From NCBI GenBank assembly GCA_002440975.1, contig DJWN01000089.1, positions 1 to 64,000 on the forward strand: DNA of 64,000 nt, read 5' to 3'. The notes under the pieces were generated by a model. It saw nothing but the letters and a program-made list of their open reading frames with translations. It was not told where the DNA came from and did not search any database. Shown here one piece after another: positions 35,002-44,400 of this stretch. The position numbers and the translations under genes are program-made. Source of the stretch: Bacteroidales bacterium UBA6229. Lineage in GTDB: Bacteria; Bacteroidota; Bacteroidia; Bacteroidales; F082. Positions within the stretch are counted from its first letter, which is position 1. The number at the start of each line of letters is the position of its first letter.

Positions 35002-37500
35002 ATGTCCGAATCTGCTGATAAAAATCCTGCATCTATTAAGGTAAAACTGATTGCTATTCTGGTAATTGCAACTACATCGGTGATTGCAACCTGGCTACTT
35101 TCCGACTTTGCATTTAACAGACTTTTTGTTTCTGTGGAACAGCTCACCAGGCCAAATGAAAAAATCAGGTTGATCAACAACATTTCTTATCTTTTTACAC
35201 GTATTAATCAAATTGGAAGGCAACAGTTTATCACCTATAAACCGGCCGAAATGAGCAAATTACAGCCCGTGAGTCAGGATTTGATCCAATCGCTCGACAG
35301 CCTCGAAATCCTCTGCAGCGACAAGCCAACCTACATCAGTCGGATTGATTCAATGCGTTCAATAATAGATAATTACGATCACATTCTAACACGGTACCTG
35401 GGATTGTACTCAGAGATTACAAATCCGCAAAAGTTTTCGAAGGAATACAGTGAGCTGAATGAATTGGTAGCACTTATCAGCCAGGAAATCGACACCAATG
35501 TGGTAACTACGGAGACCAAACTTATTACCACCACTACCATTCCGGGAGAGGAAGCAGAAGATACCCGGAAGAAAAGGAGTTTTCTGCAACGACTTTTTGG
35601 TAAAAAAGAAGAAGAAAAACCTGCTGATACCTTGCGCCAGACAGCAGAAAGCCAAATTATTGAAGAAAAGCAGAATGTAAAAGTTGATACGATTTCGCGT
35701 GCAAATCGGACTGAAATTACCGAAAATATTGAAATGTTTATCGACAGCCTCGACAGGAGTTACAGGTATCAATTGAATCAGCTATACACAGCCGAGCAAA
35801 ATCTGATCAATTATTCCGAGCTCACAACAACACAGTTTTACAGGATGTTGCGCGATTTTGAATTAGATGAATTGAATGAAGCTGAACAAACCAGTACTAC
35901 CTTGGCAACCGAATTACTTTCGGCGATTAAGAGAATTATCATCATACTGGTGATTTTCGTAATCATCATCGGGATATTATCATTTTTGATTTTTATCGAT
36001 GTGAATCGCAACAACAATTTACGCCTACAACTGCAACTGGCCAAAGAAAAGGCCGAGCAGCTCAGCAGCGTAAAGCAGCGTTTTCTTTCGAATATGAGTC
36101 ATGAAATCCGCACACCTTTGCAATCGATTCTGGGCTTTGCTGAACAAATCAGGAAAAAGCAACGTACTAAAGATGAATCTGTTGAAATCATTTACAAAAG
36201 TGCTGCTCATCTTCACCAGATTGTTAACGAGGTTTTGGATTATAGCAAATTAATATCCGGAAAATACGAACTCGTCAACCAGCCTTTTCGGATGCATGAT
36301 CTGCTTAAAGACGTGGTGGACTCCATGCAAACTCAAGCAGAACAGAAAAATCTCGGGTTCAATTTCAAAAATACTGCAGATCCGGATATGACATTGCATG
36401 GCGATGCGTTCAGGCTAAAACAAATCTTATACAACCTGATCGGGAATGCAATCAAATTTACTGACGAAGGTGAAGTTAGTTTCGGTTTTGATTATGCCAT
36501 TGAGAAAGAAATTTATCAATGTCAGTTTACGATTAAGGATACCGGTATTGGAATTGAGGCAGAACAACTTGAGTGCATCTTTAATGAGTTTGAACAAGCA
36601 AATCCGGTTTCCGGAACAGGCCTGGGTTTGAGCATTACCAAATCGTTGATTGATTTGATGAAAGGCACACTAAGGGTTGAAAGTGAACCCGGAAAAGGTT
36701 CGGAATTTGTGGTAAAACTGGCATTTCCGCTGGCTGATAAAAAGCCTTCAGAACCAGCTTTGAATCAGTTGACATTAAAAAATCAGTTGACCGGAAAAGT
36801 AATTGTTGTGGACGATGACCCGTATATCCTTAAATTGATTGATGATATTCTCACAACAAATGAAGTGGAACACCATTGTTTGCAGGATGCCAGGGAATTA
36901 TTAAAAACAGAAATAAATGACAATAGCCTGGTATTGATGGACTTAAACATGCCGGAAATGCACGGCTTTGAACTTTGTGCACAACTCAGAAGAAGAGCCT
37001 GCAAACAGCTGAAAATTGTGGCACTTACGGCACACGTATTACCTGATGAGAAAGAAAATATACGCGCTCACGGATTTGATGAATTACTGGCAAAACCCTT
37101 TGTGGAAGCCGATCTGCTTCAGCTAATTTACAAACATCTTGGCGATCAGGATTTTGATCGTAAACTAATCGAAAACTCACCCATGGGAAAGATGGCGATG
37201 GGTGATGCCAGTCTTCTGAATCAACAACTTAAACAGTTTGTCACAGAAACTGATAAGGATGTCCTTTCGTTGAAAAAAGCATTTAAACAGCAGGATTCTG
37301 CCGGTGTAACAGAACTTGCACACCGATTAGCCGGTCGCACCGCACAAATCGGTGCCACGGAGGTATCGCAAAAGCTTAGGACATTGGAAAAAGCCCTTCG
37401 ATCAAATCAAGTGCTACTGGTTGAGGAAGAAGAAATTATAGAGAAGATTTTAAATGATCTGGAACATTTAGTCAGGTCAGTATCAAATCAAAAATACTGA
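35002..37500 (+). CDS. Hybrid histidine kinase (HisKA-HATPase-REC-HPt)
   Basis: The 832-residue product has two membrane helices (about residues 13-35 and 309-331) around a periplasmic sensor region of about 270 residues with a charged stretch (RKKRSFLQRLFGKKEEEK), then a HisKA domain (H367 in FLSNMSHEIRTPL), a HATPase domain (LKQILYNLIGNAIKFT, GTGLGLSIT), a receiver domain (VVDDDPYILK; D647 in VLMDLNMP) and a C-terminal HPt domain (H774 in ELAHRLAGRTAQIGA). This is a full phosphorelay in one protein. The signal sensed is unknown. It is convergent with the sigma54-type response regulator gene, two bases apart, and the two are likely partners. Confidence 0.93.
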   Translation: MSESADKNPASIKVKLIAILVIATTSVIATWLLSDFAFNRLFVSVEQLTRPNEKIRLINNISYLFTRINQIGRQQFITYKPAEMSKLQPVSQDLIQSLDSLEILCSDKPTYISRIDSMRSIIDNYDHILTRYLGLYSEITNPQKFSKEYSELNELVALISQEIDTNVVTTETKLITTTTIPGEEAEDTRKKRSFLQRLFGKKEEEKPADTLRQTAESQIIEEKQNVKVDTISRANRTEITENIEMFIDSLDRSYRYQLNQLYTAEQNLINYSELTTTQFYRMLRDFELDELNEAEQTSTTLATELLSAIKRIIIILVIFVIIIGILSFLIFIDVNRNNNLRLQLQLAKEKAEQLSSVKQRFLSNMSHEIRTPLQSILGFAEQIRKKQRTKDESVEIIYKSAAHLHQIVNEVLDYSKLISGKYELVNQPFRMHDLLKDVVDSMQTQAEQKNLGFNFKNTADPDMTLHGDAFRLKQILYNLIGNAIKFTDEGEVSFGFDYAIEKEIYQCQFTIKDTGIGIEAEQLECIFNEFEQANPVSGTGLGLSITKSLIDLMKGTLRVESEPGKGSEFVVKLAFPLADKKPSEPALNQLTLKNQLTGKVIVVDDDPYILKLIDDILTTNEVEHHCLQDARELLKTEINDNSLVLMDLNMPEMHGFELCAQLRRRACKQLKIVALTAHVLPDEKENIRAHGFDELLAKPFVEADLLQLIYKHLGDQDFDRKLIENSPMGKMAMGDASLLNQQLKQFVTETDKDVLSLKKAFKQQDSAGVTELAHRLAGRTAQIGATEVSQKLRTLEKALRSNQVLLVEEEEIIEKILNDLEHLVRSVSNQKY

Positions 37501-37502
37501 AC

Positions 37503-38831
37503 TTATTCTTCAATATTGTATCGTGAAATCTTCTTATAGAGTGTTTTACGATCGATATTTAGTAGCTTGGCAGCCTGCGATTTGTTGTTTCCGGTTTGTT
37601 GCAATGTTTTTACGATTAGGTTGCGTTCGGTGGTTTCCTGTATTGATTTAAGGTCGTAATCATCGTTAAGGTATGATTTCGCTTCAAAAACCATTTCTTC
37701 AGGCAAGGCTTCTTTTTCGATTATATCGTCCGATGTCAGTAGCACTGCTCTTTTGATGGTATTTTTAAGCTCACGAAGATTCCCAGGCCAATCGTAACCA
37801 AGCAAAATCTCCATTGCTTCATCCGAAACATGCTTAACTGATTTGCCAAGTTCTTCATTTGAAAGCTCGATAAAATGCCTGATAAAAAGCTGAATATCAT
37901 TCCCCCGTTTACGTAGCGGCGGAACCATGATGCTAAATTCATTCAGCCGATGATACAAATCAGTTCTGAAATGTTGATTTTTAACACTTTTGCCAAGGTC
38001 ATCATTTGTTGCAGCAATTAAACGCACATCAACTTGCCGGATGGTGCTGCCGCCAATCGGCAGAATCACTTTCTCCTGCAGTGCTCTTAAAAGCTTCACT
38101 TGTATTTCGTAGCTCAGATTGCCTACTTCATCCAGGAACAAAGTGCCACCACTTGCCAACTCAAAAAGTCCTTTTTTATCAGCGATGGCTCCCGTAAAGG
38201 CTCCTTTGGTGTGGCCGAATAACTCGCTTGCCGCCAGTTCTGACGAAAGGGCTCCACAATCAATGGCCACAAAAGCTTTATTTGCCCGCTTGCTCAAACG
38301 ATGTATTTTTCGGGCCAGCTGTTCCTTTCCGGTGCCACTTTCGCCCTGAAGAATTACTGACATATTGGTGGGTGCTACCAGCTTAATATGCTGATCAATC
38401 TTATGCGATTGCTCACTGTTTCCGCTGATAAATCGGGAATCATCATCGGTTGTGTTTACGTTTTTGAGGGGATCAATTTTCAACGCATCCTTAATCACCA
38501 TTATCAGGTGATCCGGATTAACCGGTTTTATGATATAATCGAACACCCCCATCTTTATTGATGTAACAGCGGTTCGCACATCATTAAAACTGGTCATGAT
38601 GATTATCGGAATTCTTTTTCCTGCGTTTTGCAGAACTTTAACCAAATCGAGCCCTGTGCCGTCAGGAAGTCTGTAATCCAGTAAAAGAAGATCGAAAACA
38701 TTAGTTTTCAACTGCTTACTCCCATCAGTGATCTTGTTACTTACGGCAACTTCAAAGTAATGTCGTTCCAGAAAACTGGTCAGGCTCTGCGAGAAAGTAA
38801 GGTCATCTTCAACAATCAGGATTTTAGGCAT
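37503..38831 (-). CDS. Sigma54-dependent response regulator (NtrC family)
   Basis: The 442-residue product has a receiver domain (D52 in LLLLDYRLPDG, conserved K102), a sigma54-interaction AAA+ domain with Walker A GESGTGKEQ (about 163-171), the sigma54-contact loop GAFTGA (210-215), Walker B GGTLFLDEVGN, and a Fis-type helix-turn-helix at the end (NKSQAAKLLNIDRKTLYKK). It should bind upstream DNA and remodel sigma54 polymerase when phosphorylated. The frame is open to 38861, but a -7 box (TAATTTTG, minus strand, 38859-38866) lies there, so the ATG at 38831 (MPKILIVEDD) is preferred. It is convergent with the hybrid kinase gene, and a possible target gene lies just upstream. Confidence 0.94.
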   Translation of the reverse strand: MPKILIVEDDLTFSQSLTSFLERHYFEVAVSNKITDGSKQLKTNVFDLLLLDYRLPDGTGLDLVKVLQNAGKRIPIIIMTSFNDVRTAVTSIKMGVFDYIIKPVNPDHLIMVIKDALKIDPLKNVNTTDDDSRFISGNSEQSHKIDQHIKLVAPTNMSVILQGESGTGKEQLARKIHRLSKRANKAFVAIDCGALSSELAASELFGHTKGAFTGAIADKKGLFELASGGTLFLDEVGNLSYEIQVKLLRALQEKVILPIGGSTIRQVDVRLIAATNDDLGKSVKNQHFRTDLYHRLNEFSIMVPPLRKRGNDIQLFIRHFIELSNEELGKSVKHVSDEAMEILLGYDWPGNLRELKNTIKRAVLLTSDDIIEKEALPEEMVFEAKSYLNDDYDLKSIQETTERNLIVKTLQQTGNNKSQAAKLLNIDRKTLYKKISRYNIEE

Positions 38832-39191
38832 ATCAGCAATAAAATGGAACAACTTCTGCAAAATTACATCAAATCGTACAAACAGAAGAAAACCCGGTTA
38901 CCCTCAATTGAAATTATTGCTGTTTAAGGCTAACGGACAAAAAATTAAAGATTTGTGAATTAAGCAGATTGTTGAAAATTGCCGGCTTTAAGGGAATAGT
39001 AAAAGACATCCTGCTGTTCCAGACCGGTGCATGAATGACCCAACCCGCCTGTTTTTGCATTATATGCGCTGAAACCAGATTGTTATTATAATTTTTGATA
39101 GTGATCATACTGTTTAATTTTATGAAAAAAACAGGAGTTAAGTTGAAAATTAACTCCTGTAACAACCAAACGATTCTAAAAAAAGAACTGC
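38832..39191. other. Intergenic region between the response regulator and the PepSY-like gene
   Basis: This 360-base stretch holds the -7 box of the response regulator (38859-38866) and the terminator of the PepSY-like gene (39124-39160). A short minus-strand frame at 38914-39165 crosses this terminator; a sub-frame from an ATG at 39108 (MITIKNYNNN, about 64 codons) cannot be excluded but has no recognisable features. Confidence 0.45.
39124..39160 (-). terminator. Terminator of the PepSY-like gene
   Basis: On the minus strand an 11-bp perfect stem ACAGGAGTTAA / TTAACTCCTGT with an 8-base loop is followed by a run of T (the A run at 39124-39130 of the plus strand). Confidence 0.85.
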
Positions 39192-39530
39192 CTATTTAAT
39201 CTTTTCGCCCGTTGCTTTGAGCTTTATCGTCTTTGATTGTTGACTTTCGACATGTTTGAGTGTGATTTCATAGTACTCGCTATTGGTAGCTTTATCCTTC
39301 ACCAGGTAAGCAGTTTGTTCTGCTTCCCAGCCCCTGTAATCGTCACTTTCGAGCACATCCTTCACGGCCTGTGGCAACTCGGCAAGCTTAACTTCCGTGC
39401 GCTGATCATCATCCAAGAGGTTGATGTTATAGTTTTCGCCTGGAAGAACGTTTGCAACTACTGAACTGGTTCCGTTGAATGATACTGCAACGAAAAGAAA
39501 ACTGATTGCTAATGACATTAACTTTTTCAT
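39192..39530 (-). CDS. Exported PepSY-like protein
   Basis: The 112-residue product has a signal peptide (about 1-26) and a PepSY-like/BLIP-like module (LPQAVKDVLESDDYRGWE, then AYLVKDKATNSEYYEITLKH and a final KTIKLKATGEKIK), a small beta-rich domain common in Bacteroidota periplasmic proteins. The role is unknown; related domains are thought to bind or inhibit other proteins. It stands alone between its own terminator and a region with a candidate sigma54 promoter and dyads, next to the sigma54-type response regulator gene, so it may be a direct target. Confidence 0.75.
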   Translation of the reverse strand: MKKLMSLAISFLFVAVSFNGTSSVVANVLPGENYNINLLDDDQRTEVKLAELPQAVKDVLESDDYRGWEAEQTAYLVKDKATNSEYYEITLKHVESQQSKTIKLKATGEKIK

Positions 39531-39577
39531 AGGATTATATTATTTTGAGTTAAACATTAAAGTTGTCATTGCATTAC

Positions 39578-39593
39578 TCAAATGGAATACCAA
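39578..39593 (-). promoter_or_regulatory. Possible sigma54 promoter of the PepSY-like gene
   Basis: Read on the minus strand the segment is TTGG-TATTCCATT-TGA: a -24 GG and a -12-like GA separated by exactly 10 bases. The -12 pair is GA, not the usual GC, and the base after GG is T instead of C, so the match is weak. The start of transcription would be near 39566. The same GA variant occurs at 11421-11422. Confidence 0.3.
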
Positions 39594-39642
39594 AAAGTAA
39601 AAACAATCTTATCTTACTTGAATACAGAATTTTACAAAATTC

Positions 39643-39673
39643 ACACCTTTCACGTAACACGTAAAAAGTGTGG
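39643..39673. repeat. Imperfect inverted repeat
   Basis: CACACCTTTCACGT - AAC - ACGTAAAAAGTGTG: 14-base arms with two mismatches and a three-base centre. It overlaps the first of the 17-bp dyads and lies between that pair and the possible promoter. Confidence 0.5.
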
Positions 39674-39705
39674 GATAAGTCCACAACTGAGGATTTAATC
39701 CACAA
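39670..39705. promoter_or_regulatory. Two tandem 17-bp dyads, candidate activator sites
   Basis: TGTGGGATAAGTCCACA (39670-39686) and TGAGGATTTAATCCACA (39689-39705) are both TGnGG-N7-CCACA dyads separated by two bases, with centres 19 bases apart. They lie about 104-139 bases upstream of the start predicted for the PepSY-like gene, the usual place for paired enhancer sites of NtrC-type regulators. Binding by the neighbouring regulator is inferred. Confidence 0.4.
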
Positions 39706-39843
39706 TTAGAAACCTGGAAATATGTTATGAAAACTCCAATGGGAATTAAGTCTGCTTCAATTTGAAAAAACAAATTAACAGGCTGCTGAGGTTATTGAAC
39801 AGCTATGCTTTCTTACCAATAAGCTTTAACCAGTTATTTTCAC

Positions 39844-41247
39844 TTATTCAAAACCAAGATAGCGTGCTGCCAGGTTCTTGTCGAAATTACTCCTTTTAAA
39901 AGGATGTGCTTCAGTATTAAAGGTATAGTCCTCAAAAGGATAACTTTGATGATCTTCTACAAAGGTAAGATACAGGTACTTAAGCGTTTCGGCAAAGAAG
40001 AAAGTGGGCATATAATCTTTCTGTTCTTTGGTTGCAACATCTTTGATGCTTGTATAGGCAATATCCGTTTTGCAATACTTTTTGATGTCGGACCAATATT
40101 GGGCGTTCATCTGATAAAAACTACTATCACCCGTAATTTTAAAAAGATAATAGGCCGATTCAATAATTTCAGGATTCAGGTCGTAAGCCGGATAGGATGA
40201 AGTGGAAGTTTTATAATCGTACACCATAGGTTCCAGTCCGTTAAGCTTCCACAGATAATCCCAGCTTTGTTGCAACTGGGTAGCTCGCGTGGTATCACCT
40301 GACAAGCCAAGTATTGCCGGGAAAAAAGCATCATACAAGGTAATATGTGAGCTTGTCTTTTCACCGCTGTGCATATCAGCCCTTCCATACCACAGTTTTC
40401 CGTTGTATGTTTCGGCCAGATAAGTGTTAATCCCTTGGATGCTTTCCTGCCAAAGCCTGCCCAAATCCTGATCGCCAAACAACAAATAACTTTTATAAAG
40501 GTATTCATAATACGAATCAACGCCGGCGCAGATATGACTTTGCGTTGATATCCACTCTCCGGTTTCCACATTAATAACATCCCCAATCAAACCAATTTCT
40601 GAGCGTCTGTCGAAAATTGCCATAGTAGCTTTTTTGCCTGCCTGATAATACTTGGGATCTTGGGTGTAGTAACTCAAAACGCCCATCTCAAAAGTGTAGG
40701 TAGCTGCTTCGGCAACATTAACCGTATCACCACGAGCTTGTCCGGTTCTCAGATTTACCCAGTATTTTGGGATGCCCGTTTTGGTATCGAAGGCCGGCAA
40801 CATCCGGTCGGCAAAGTCTCTTGCTTTATCGAGCACAGCTGCATTGCGCGACAATTCGTACATCGAAAGCAATCCACCCAAGATGCGGATATTCACTTCA
40901 AAAACCTTGGCATCCAAATCTTTATCAAAATCCAACGAGTCGGCTACATAAGCTTCGATCAGGCGTGTTTCATCCTCAATACCCATCATAAATAAGGTAC
41001 TGTAGGCATCGATAGGCGATATATACAAAGGCTCTTCGTACCAGTCTTTGGCAGTTTTCGATAAGGGAGCCAGGGCATCATGTCCCCAGGCATATTTTTT
41101 ATAAGCCTGCCAGCTTCTGAGGGTTTCATTGCGTACATCTTCAGCCATTGTCCCTATTTCAGGGTGCTCATCTGATTTACTCTTATTCATTGATTTACAA
41201 GAAACTATAAAAACCAGGGCTAGTCCAATAAAAAATATTTTATTCAT
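39844..41247 (-). CDS. GH47 family alpha-mannosidase lipoprotein
   Basis: The 467-residue product has a lipobox (VFIVSC, about residue 17) and an (alpha/alpha) barrel with the GH47 blocks FEVNIRILGGLLSMYEL (first catalytic Glu), CAGVDSYYEYLYKSYLLFGD (Asp), LNPEIIESAYYLFKITGD (Glu), ETLKYLYLTF and the Ca-binding FNTEAHP near the C-terminus. GH47 enzymes are inverting alpha-1,2-mannosidases best known from the eukaryotic secretory pathway; bacterial members exist but are less common. The lipid anchor places it in the periplasm or on the outer membrane. No SusCD pair or other glycosidase gene is beside it, so its substrate is unclear. A -7 box TAAATTTG (minus strand, 41278-41285) lies upstream. 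Confidence 0.85.
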   Translation of the reverse strand: MNKIFFIGLALVFIVSCKSMNKSKSDEHPEIGTMAEDVRNETLRSWQAYKKYAWGHDALAPLSKTAKDWYEEPLYISPIDAYSTLFMMGIEDETRLIEAYVADSLDFDKDLDAKVFEVNIRILGGLLSMYELSRNAAVLDKARDFADRMLPAFDTKTGIPKYWVNLRTGQARGDTVNVAEAATYTFEMGVLSYYTQDPKYYQAGKKATMAIFDRRSEIGLIGDVINVETGEWISTQSHICAGVDSYYEYLYKSYLLFGDQDLGRLWQESIQGINTYLAETYNGKLWYGRADMHSGEKTSSHITLYDAFFPAILGLSGDTTRATQLQQSWDYLWKLNGLEPMVYDYKTSTSSYPAYDLNPEIIESAYYLFKITGDSSFYQMNAQYWSDIKKYCKTDIAYTSIKDVATKEQKDYMPTFFFAETLKYLYLTFVEDHQSYPFEDYTFNTEAHPFKRSNFDKNLAARYLGFE

Positions 41248-41441
41248 GCTTATGGTGTGTTGGATTTCAGTGAACATCAAATTTAATTACATCTCAAAAA
41301 TAAAGCTTTTCATCAGAATGCCAACTTAAATTTGCTGGTATTTAATTGATATCCAGCTCCATTTATATCGACTCATAGCGAATAACATTTAATGATAATC
41401 AGAGTTCTGCAACAACCACCCAATCCTCAGTGCTTCCTAAA

Positions 41442-41470
41442 ATAAAAAAGCCGGCTCTTTCGAACCGGCT
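41442..41470 (-). terminator. Terminator of the C25 peptidase gene at 41494
   Basis: On the minus strand AGCCGG - 10-base loop - CCGGCT is followed by a run of T (the A run at 41443-41449 of the plus strand). Confidence 0.8.
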
Positions 41471-41493
41471 ATTAACTTTCTTCAATCAAAAAA

Positions 41494-44400
41494 TTATTTA
41501 TTGATGAAAAGTGGTTTTACGGCGTATCCTTCATTGGTAGTGATCCGAATCAGGTAAACGCCATTTTCGAGATGCGAAAGTGGGAGTTTTACGTCCGATG
41601 TCAAGGCGGATGCTTCCAATTCACTTTGGTAAACAAGTTTGCCAAGGCTGTTGGCTACTGTCAGATTCACTTTTCCCTTCAACAGATAATCCAGGCTAAG
41701 GTAAACCTCACCATCACTTGGGTTTGGATAAACCACCAATGACTTAGCAAAGTTTTCATTCAATCCAACGGAGCTTTCCAAAACCACTGTAGCAGCCGGT
41801 GACCAATCGCTCCAGCCGCATTCATTTTGTGCTCTGGCCATCAGTTCTGCTTCACCAAGATAGGTAGTATTCCAGTTGATGTTTACCTCCAGGCCCTCTC
41901 CATCGAAGGTACCTGCTTCGGCTGGTTCAACAGCCCATTCGTAGGCAGTAGCACCTTCGATGGCTTCGATCGTTACAACTGAAACAGTGTTTTCTGCATA
42001 ATCAACACTATCCGGTACTATTGGTGATAATGGTGCAGCAAGTGCGTACAACAAGTCAATTGCAGCAGAACCTTCACCACTATTGATACATCCGTTGCCA
42101 TCTACTACAGAAAGCAAACTCATTTCCATAGGTGCTTCAGGTGTCAACACCATGGTGTAAGGCGTATCAAATATTTCTATCGTTCCCATATCCTCTGCCA
42201 TTTCAACTGTCCAGGGTGCTTCACCTGTTAGCGTGATGGTTAGCTGAGCCTCTTCACCTTGACAGACAGACTGATCACCTGTGAGCAAAGCAGTTGGCAA
42301 ACTGTAGAAGCTGAGTTCGGCAAAGCTAACTGCATCACCGCAACTACCAATACCTTGTGCTGTCAAAGTCAGGCTGACCATTCCGGCATCATAATCATCA
42401 GCACTTGGCACATAAACAGGATTGAGTGCTGAAGGATCAGTAAAACTTCCTGTTCCACTGGTTTCCCAGATCAATGCAGAATAATTTTCGGCATAGGCCG
42501 AAGTAATTTCAAAGTATTCGCCCTGGCAGATAAATCCCGGTTCGCCGGAAATAGCCACTGGCAGATGATTAATAGTAAGTATCATGCTGGTTTCAACTGT
42601 AGAGGATTCGCCTGTTACGATCAAAGTAAGTTCCACATCTCCGGCAAGAACATCCTCATCACTGGGGGTATAAACCGGATTCAAAATTGCAGGATCATCA
42701 AATGTTCCTGTTCCCGAAGTTATCCATTCCAGCTCATTATAATGATCAGCAAATCCTTCAAGCTGATAAGTGTCGCCTTCACAGATAGCCGCATCATCTC
42801 CGGCCCATCCGGTGGTAGTAACACTGGCCGGAAAAACTATATAATCAATCATGGCCATATCATCGCCGCCATCCATTGAAACATCCTTCGAATATACCCA
42901 TTTAAAGGTATGCTCTCCCTGAGGCACAGCATAAGCCACACGATTCCAATCCACATTTCCTGACCATTCAGCTTTCTGATTGTTGTCAATATAAAAGCGT
43001 AGCCAGTCATATCCAGACTCAGAAGATACTTTACAGAAAAACGAGATACTATCATCAACACTGGCCACCTGCTGGATAATCAGCTCTGAGCTTTGATTGT
43101 GTGATATGTCACCTGATTTGGCAGAGAAACTACCTTCGTACACATTATCTTCTGCGATAAGCCAGGGCTGATTTCCTCCTTGTGTCCAGTCAAAAGCAGT
43201 GAAATCACCTGTTTCGAAGTCTTCGAGCACCAGGCCAATCTTAGCAACAAAGCTCTTTTCGGCTGAGTATGCTCCTGATGTAACCATACAGCTAAAATCA
43301 ACAACCGTTCCAATAGGTGCTGATGGGCTCACTGAAATCTCGAAGAAAGCCTGACTGCCACCTGTAAGTTCCGGAATTAGATAGGAGTCATCATTTACGG
43401 TAACATAGGAATTATTCAGAACCAACTCATTCAAGACGTTGAGAGCCGAACATGAACCAACATTTTGCACATTAACAATGATCCTGGCTGTTTCACCCGG
43501 ATCGAGGCGGCCATTGCTATTTCCCACGATATCGTCTGCGATCATGTAAGTTCCAATAGAAAAAGCAGGAGCGTGAGCAGAAATATTAAAGCTGGCTTCC
43601 CAGCTGTCTTCGACTCCCGTAACAGTCAAAAGGAAAGGAATGCTGGTCATATCGGGAATATTATCCGCAACTTCAAAACTAAAAGCATCGGCAATAGCCA
43701 ATTCTGCGCCGGCTTCCAGATCACCATAATTTTCGGTATTATCAATAAAGGTGATATATTCACTTTCGGATGAAAGTGTTGCAACCAGATCAGTAGCCGT
43801 TTCAACACCTAGATTTTCCACTGTGATCCCTAATGAAATTAGCTCTGAAAAGTCGATCAACCCATTGCCATTTCCAGCATCGTCATTGATTTCATTACTC
43901 ACATAAGCAATAAAAGGTCCTTCGGCAGGTATCACTTCTATCTCCGACATATAAGTTATCTTATTATACCCAAAAACCGTGATATCTAACATTCCCACTT
44001 CGGCCAGAGCCGGGAAACTGAGATTGGCCTGTCCGCCTTCCACATAAGCTGAAGCCAAAATTTCGCCTTCCCAGGTTAGGGTTACGATGGCATCTTCGGC
44101 ATCCACGTTCACGGTTAATTCCTGCATTCCCAGAAAGAGTGTTGAAGAATGAGAAACAGCCATTGCTGCAGGCACATCAGTACGCATCGTCATCGAAGGA
44201 TCACCAAAAAGTATCCAGGTATCGTGCGTTGATCTGCCGGAACTTCCGTGAAGGTCAATCATTTTCATGCTACCATTGATGGAGTTGCCACCTAAAGTAC
44301 GTTTGATATTATTTTCATAACCTTCGACCAGGATGGTAACCATTTCGTCCTGGCCTGTCATTGGGGGCTGCCAGGGTTGCGAAATCCAGGACATCATAGT

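Larger units (their letters stand above)
39531..39843. other. Regulatory region between the PepSY-like and GH47 genes
   Basis: This 313-base gap has no gene. It contains a sigma54-like promoter (39578-39593), an imperfect inverted repeat (39643-39673) and two tandem 17-bp dyads (39670-39705), listed separately. Confidence 0.5.

Noticed and set aside
38914..39165. 83-codon minus-strand frame
   Set aside because: It runs through the clear terminator of the PepSY-like gene. A shorter sub-frame from 39108 is possible but has no supporting feature.
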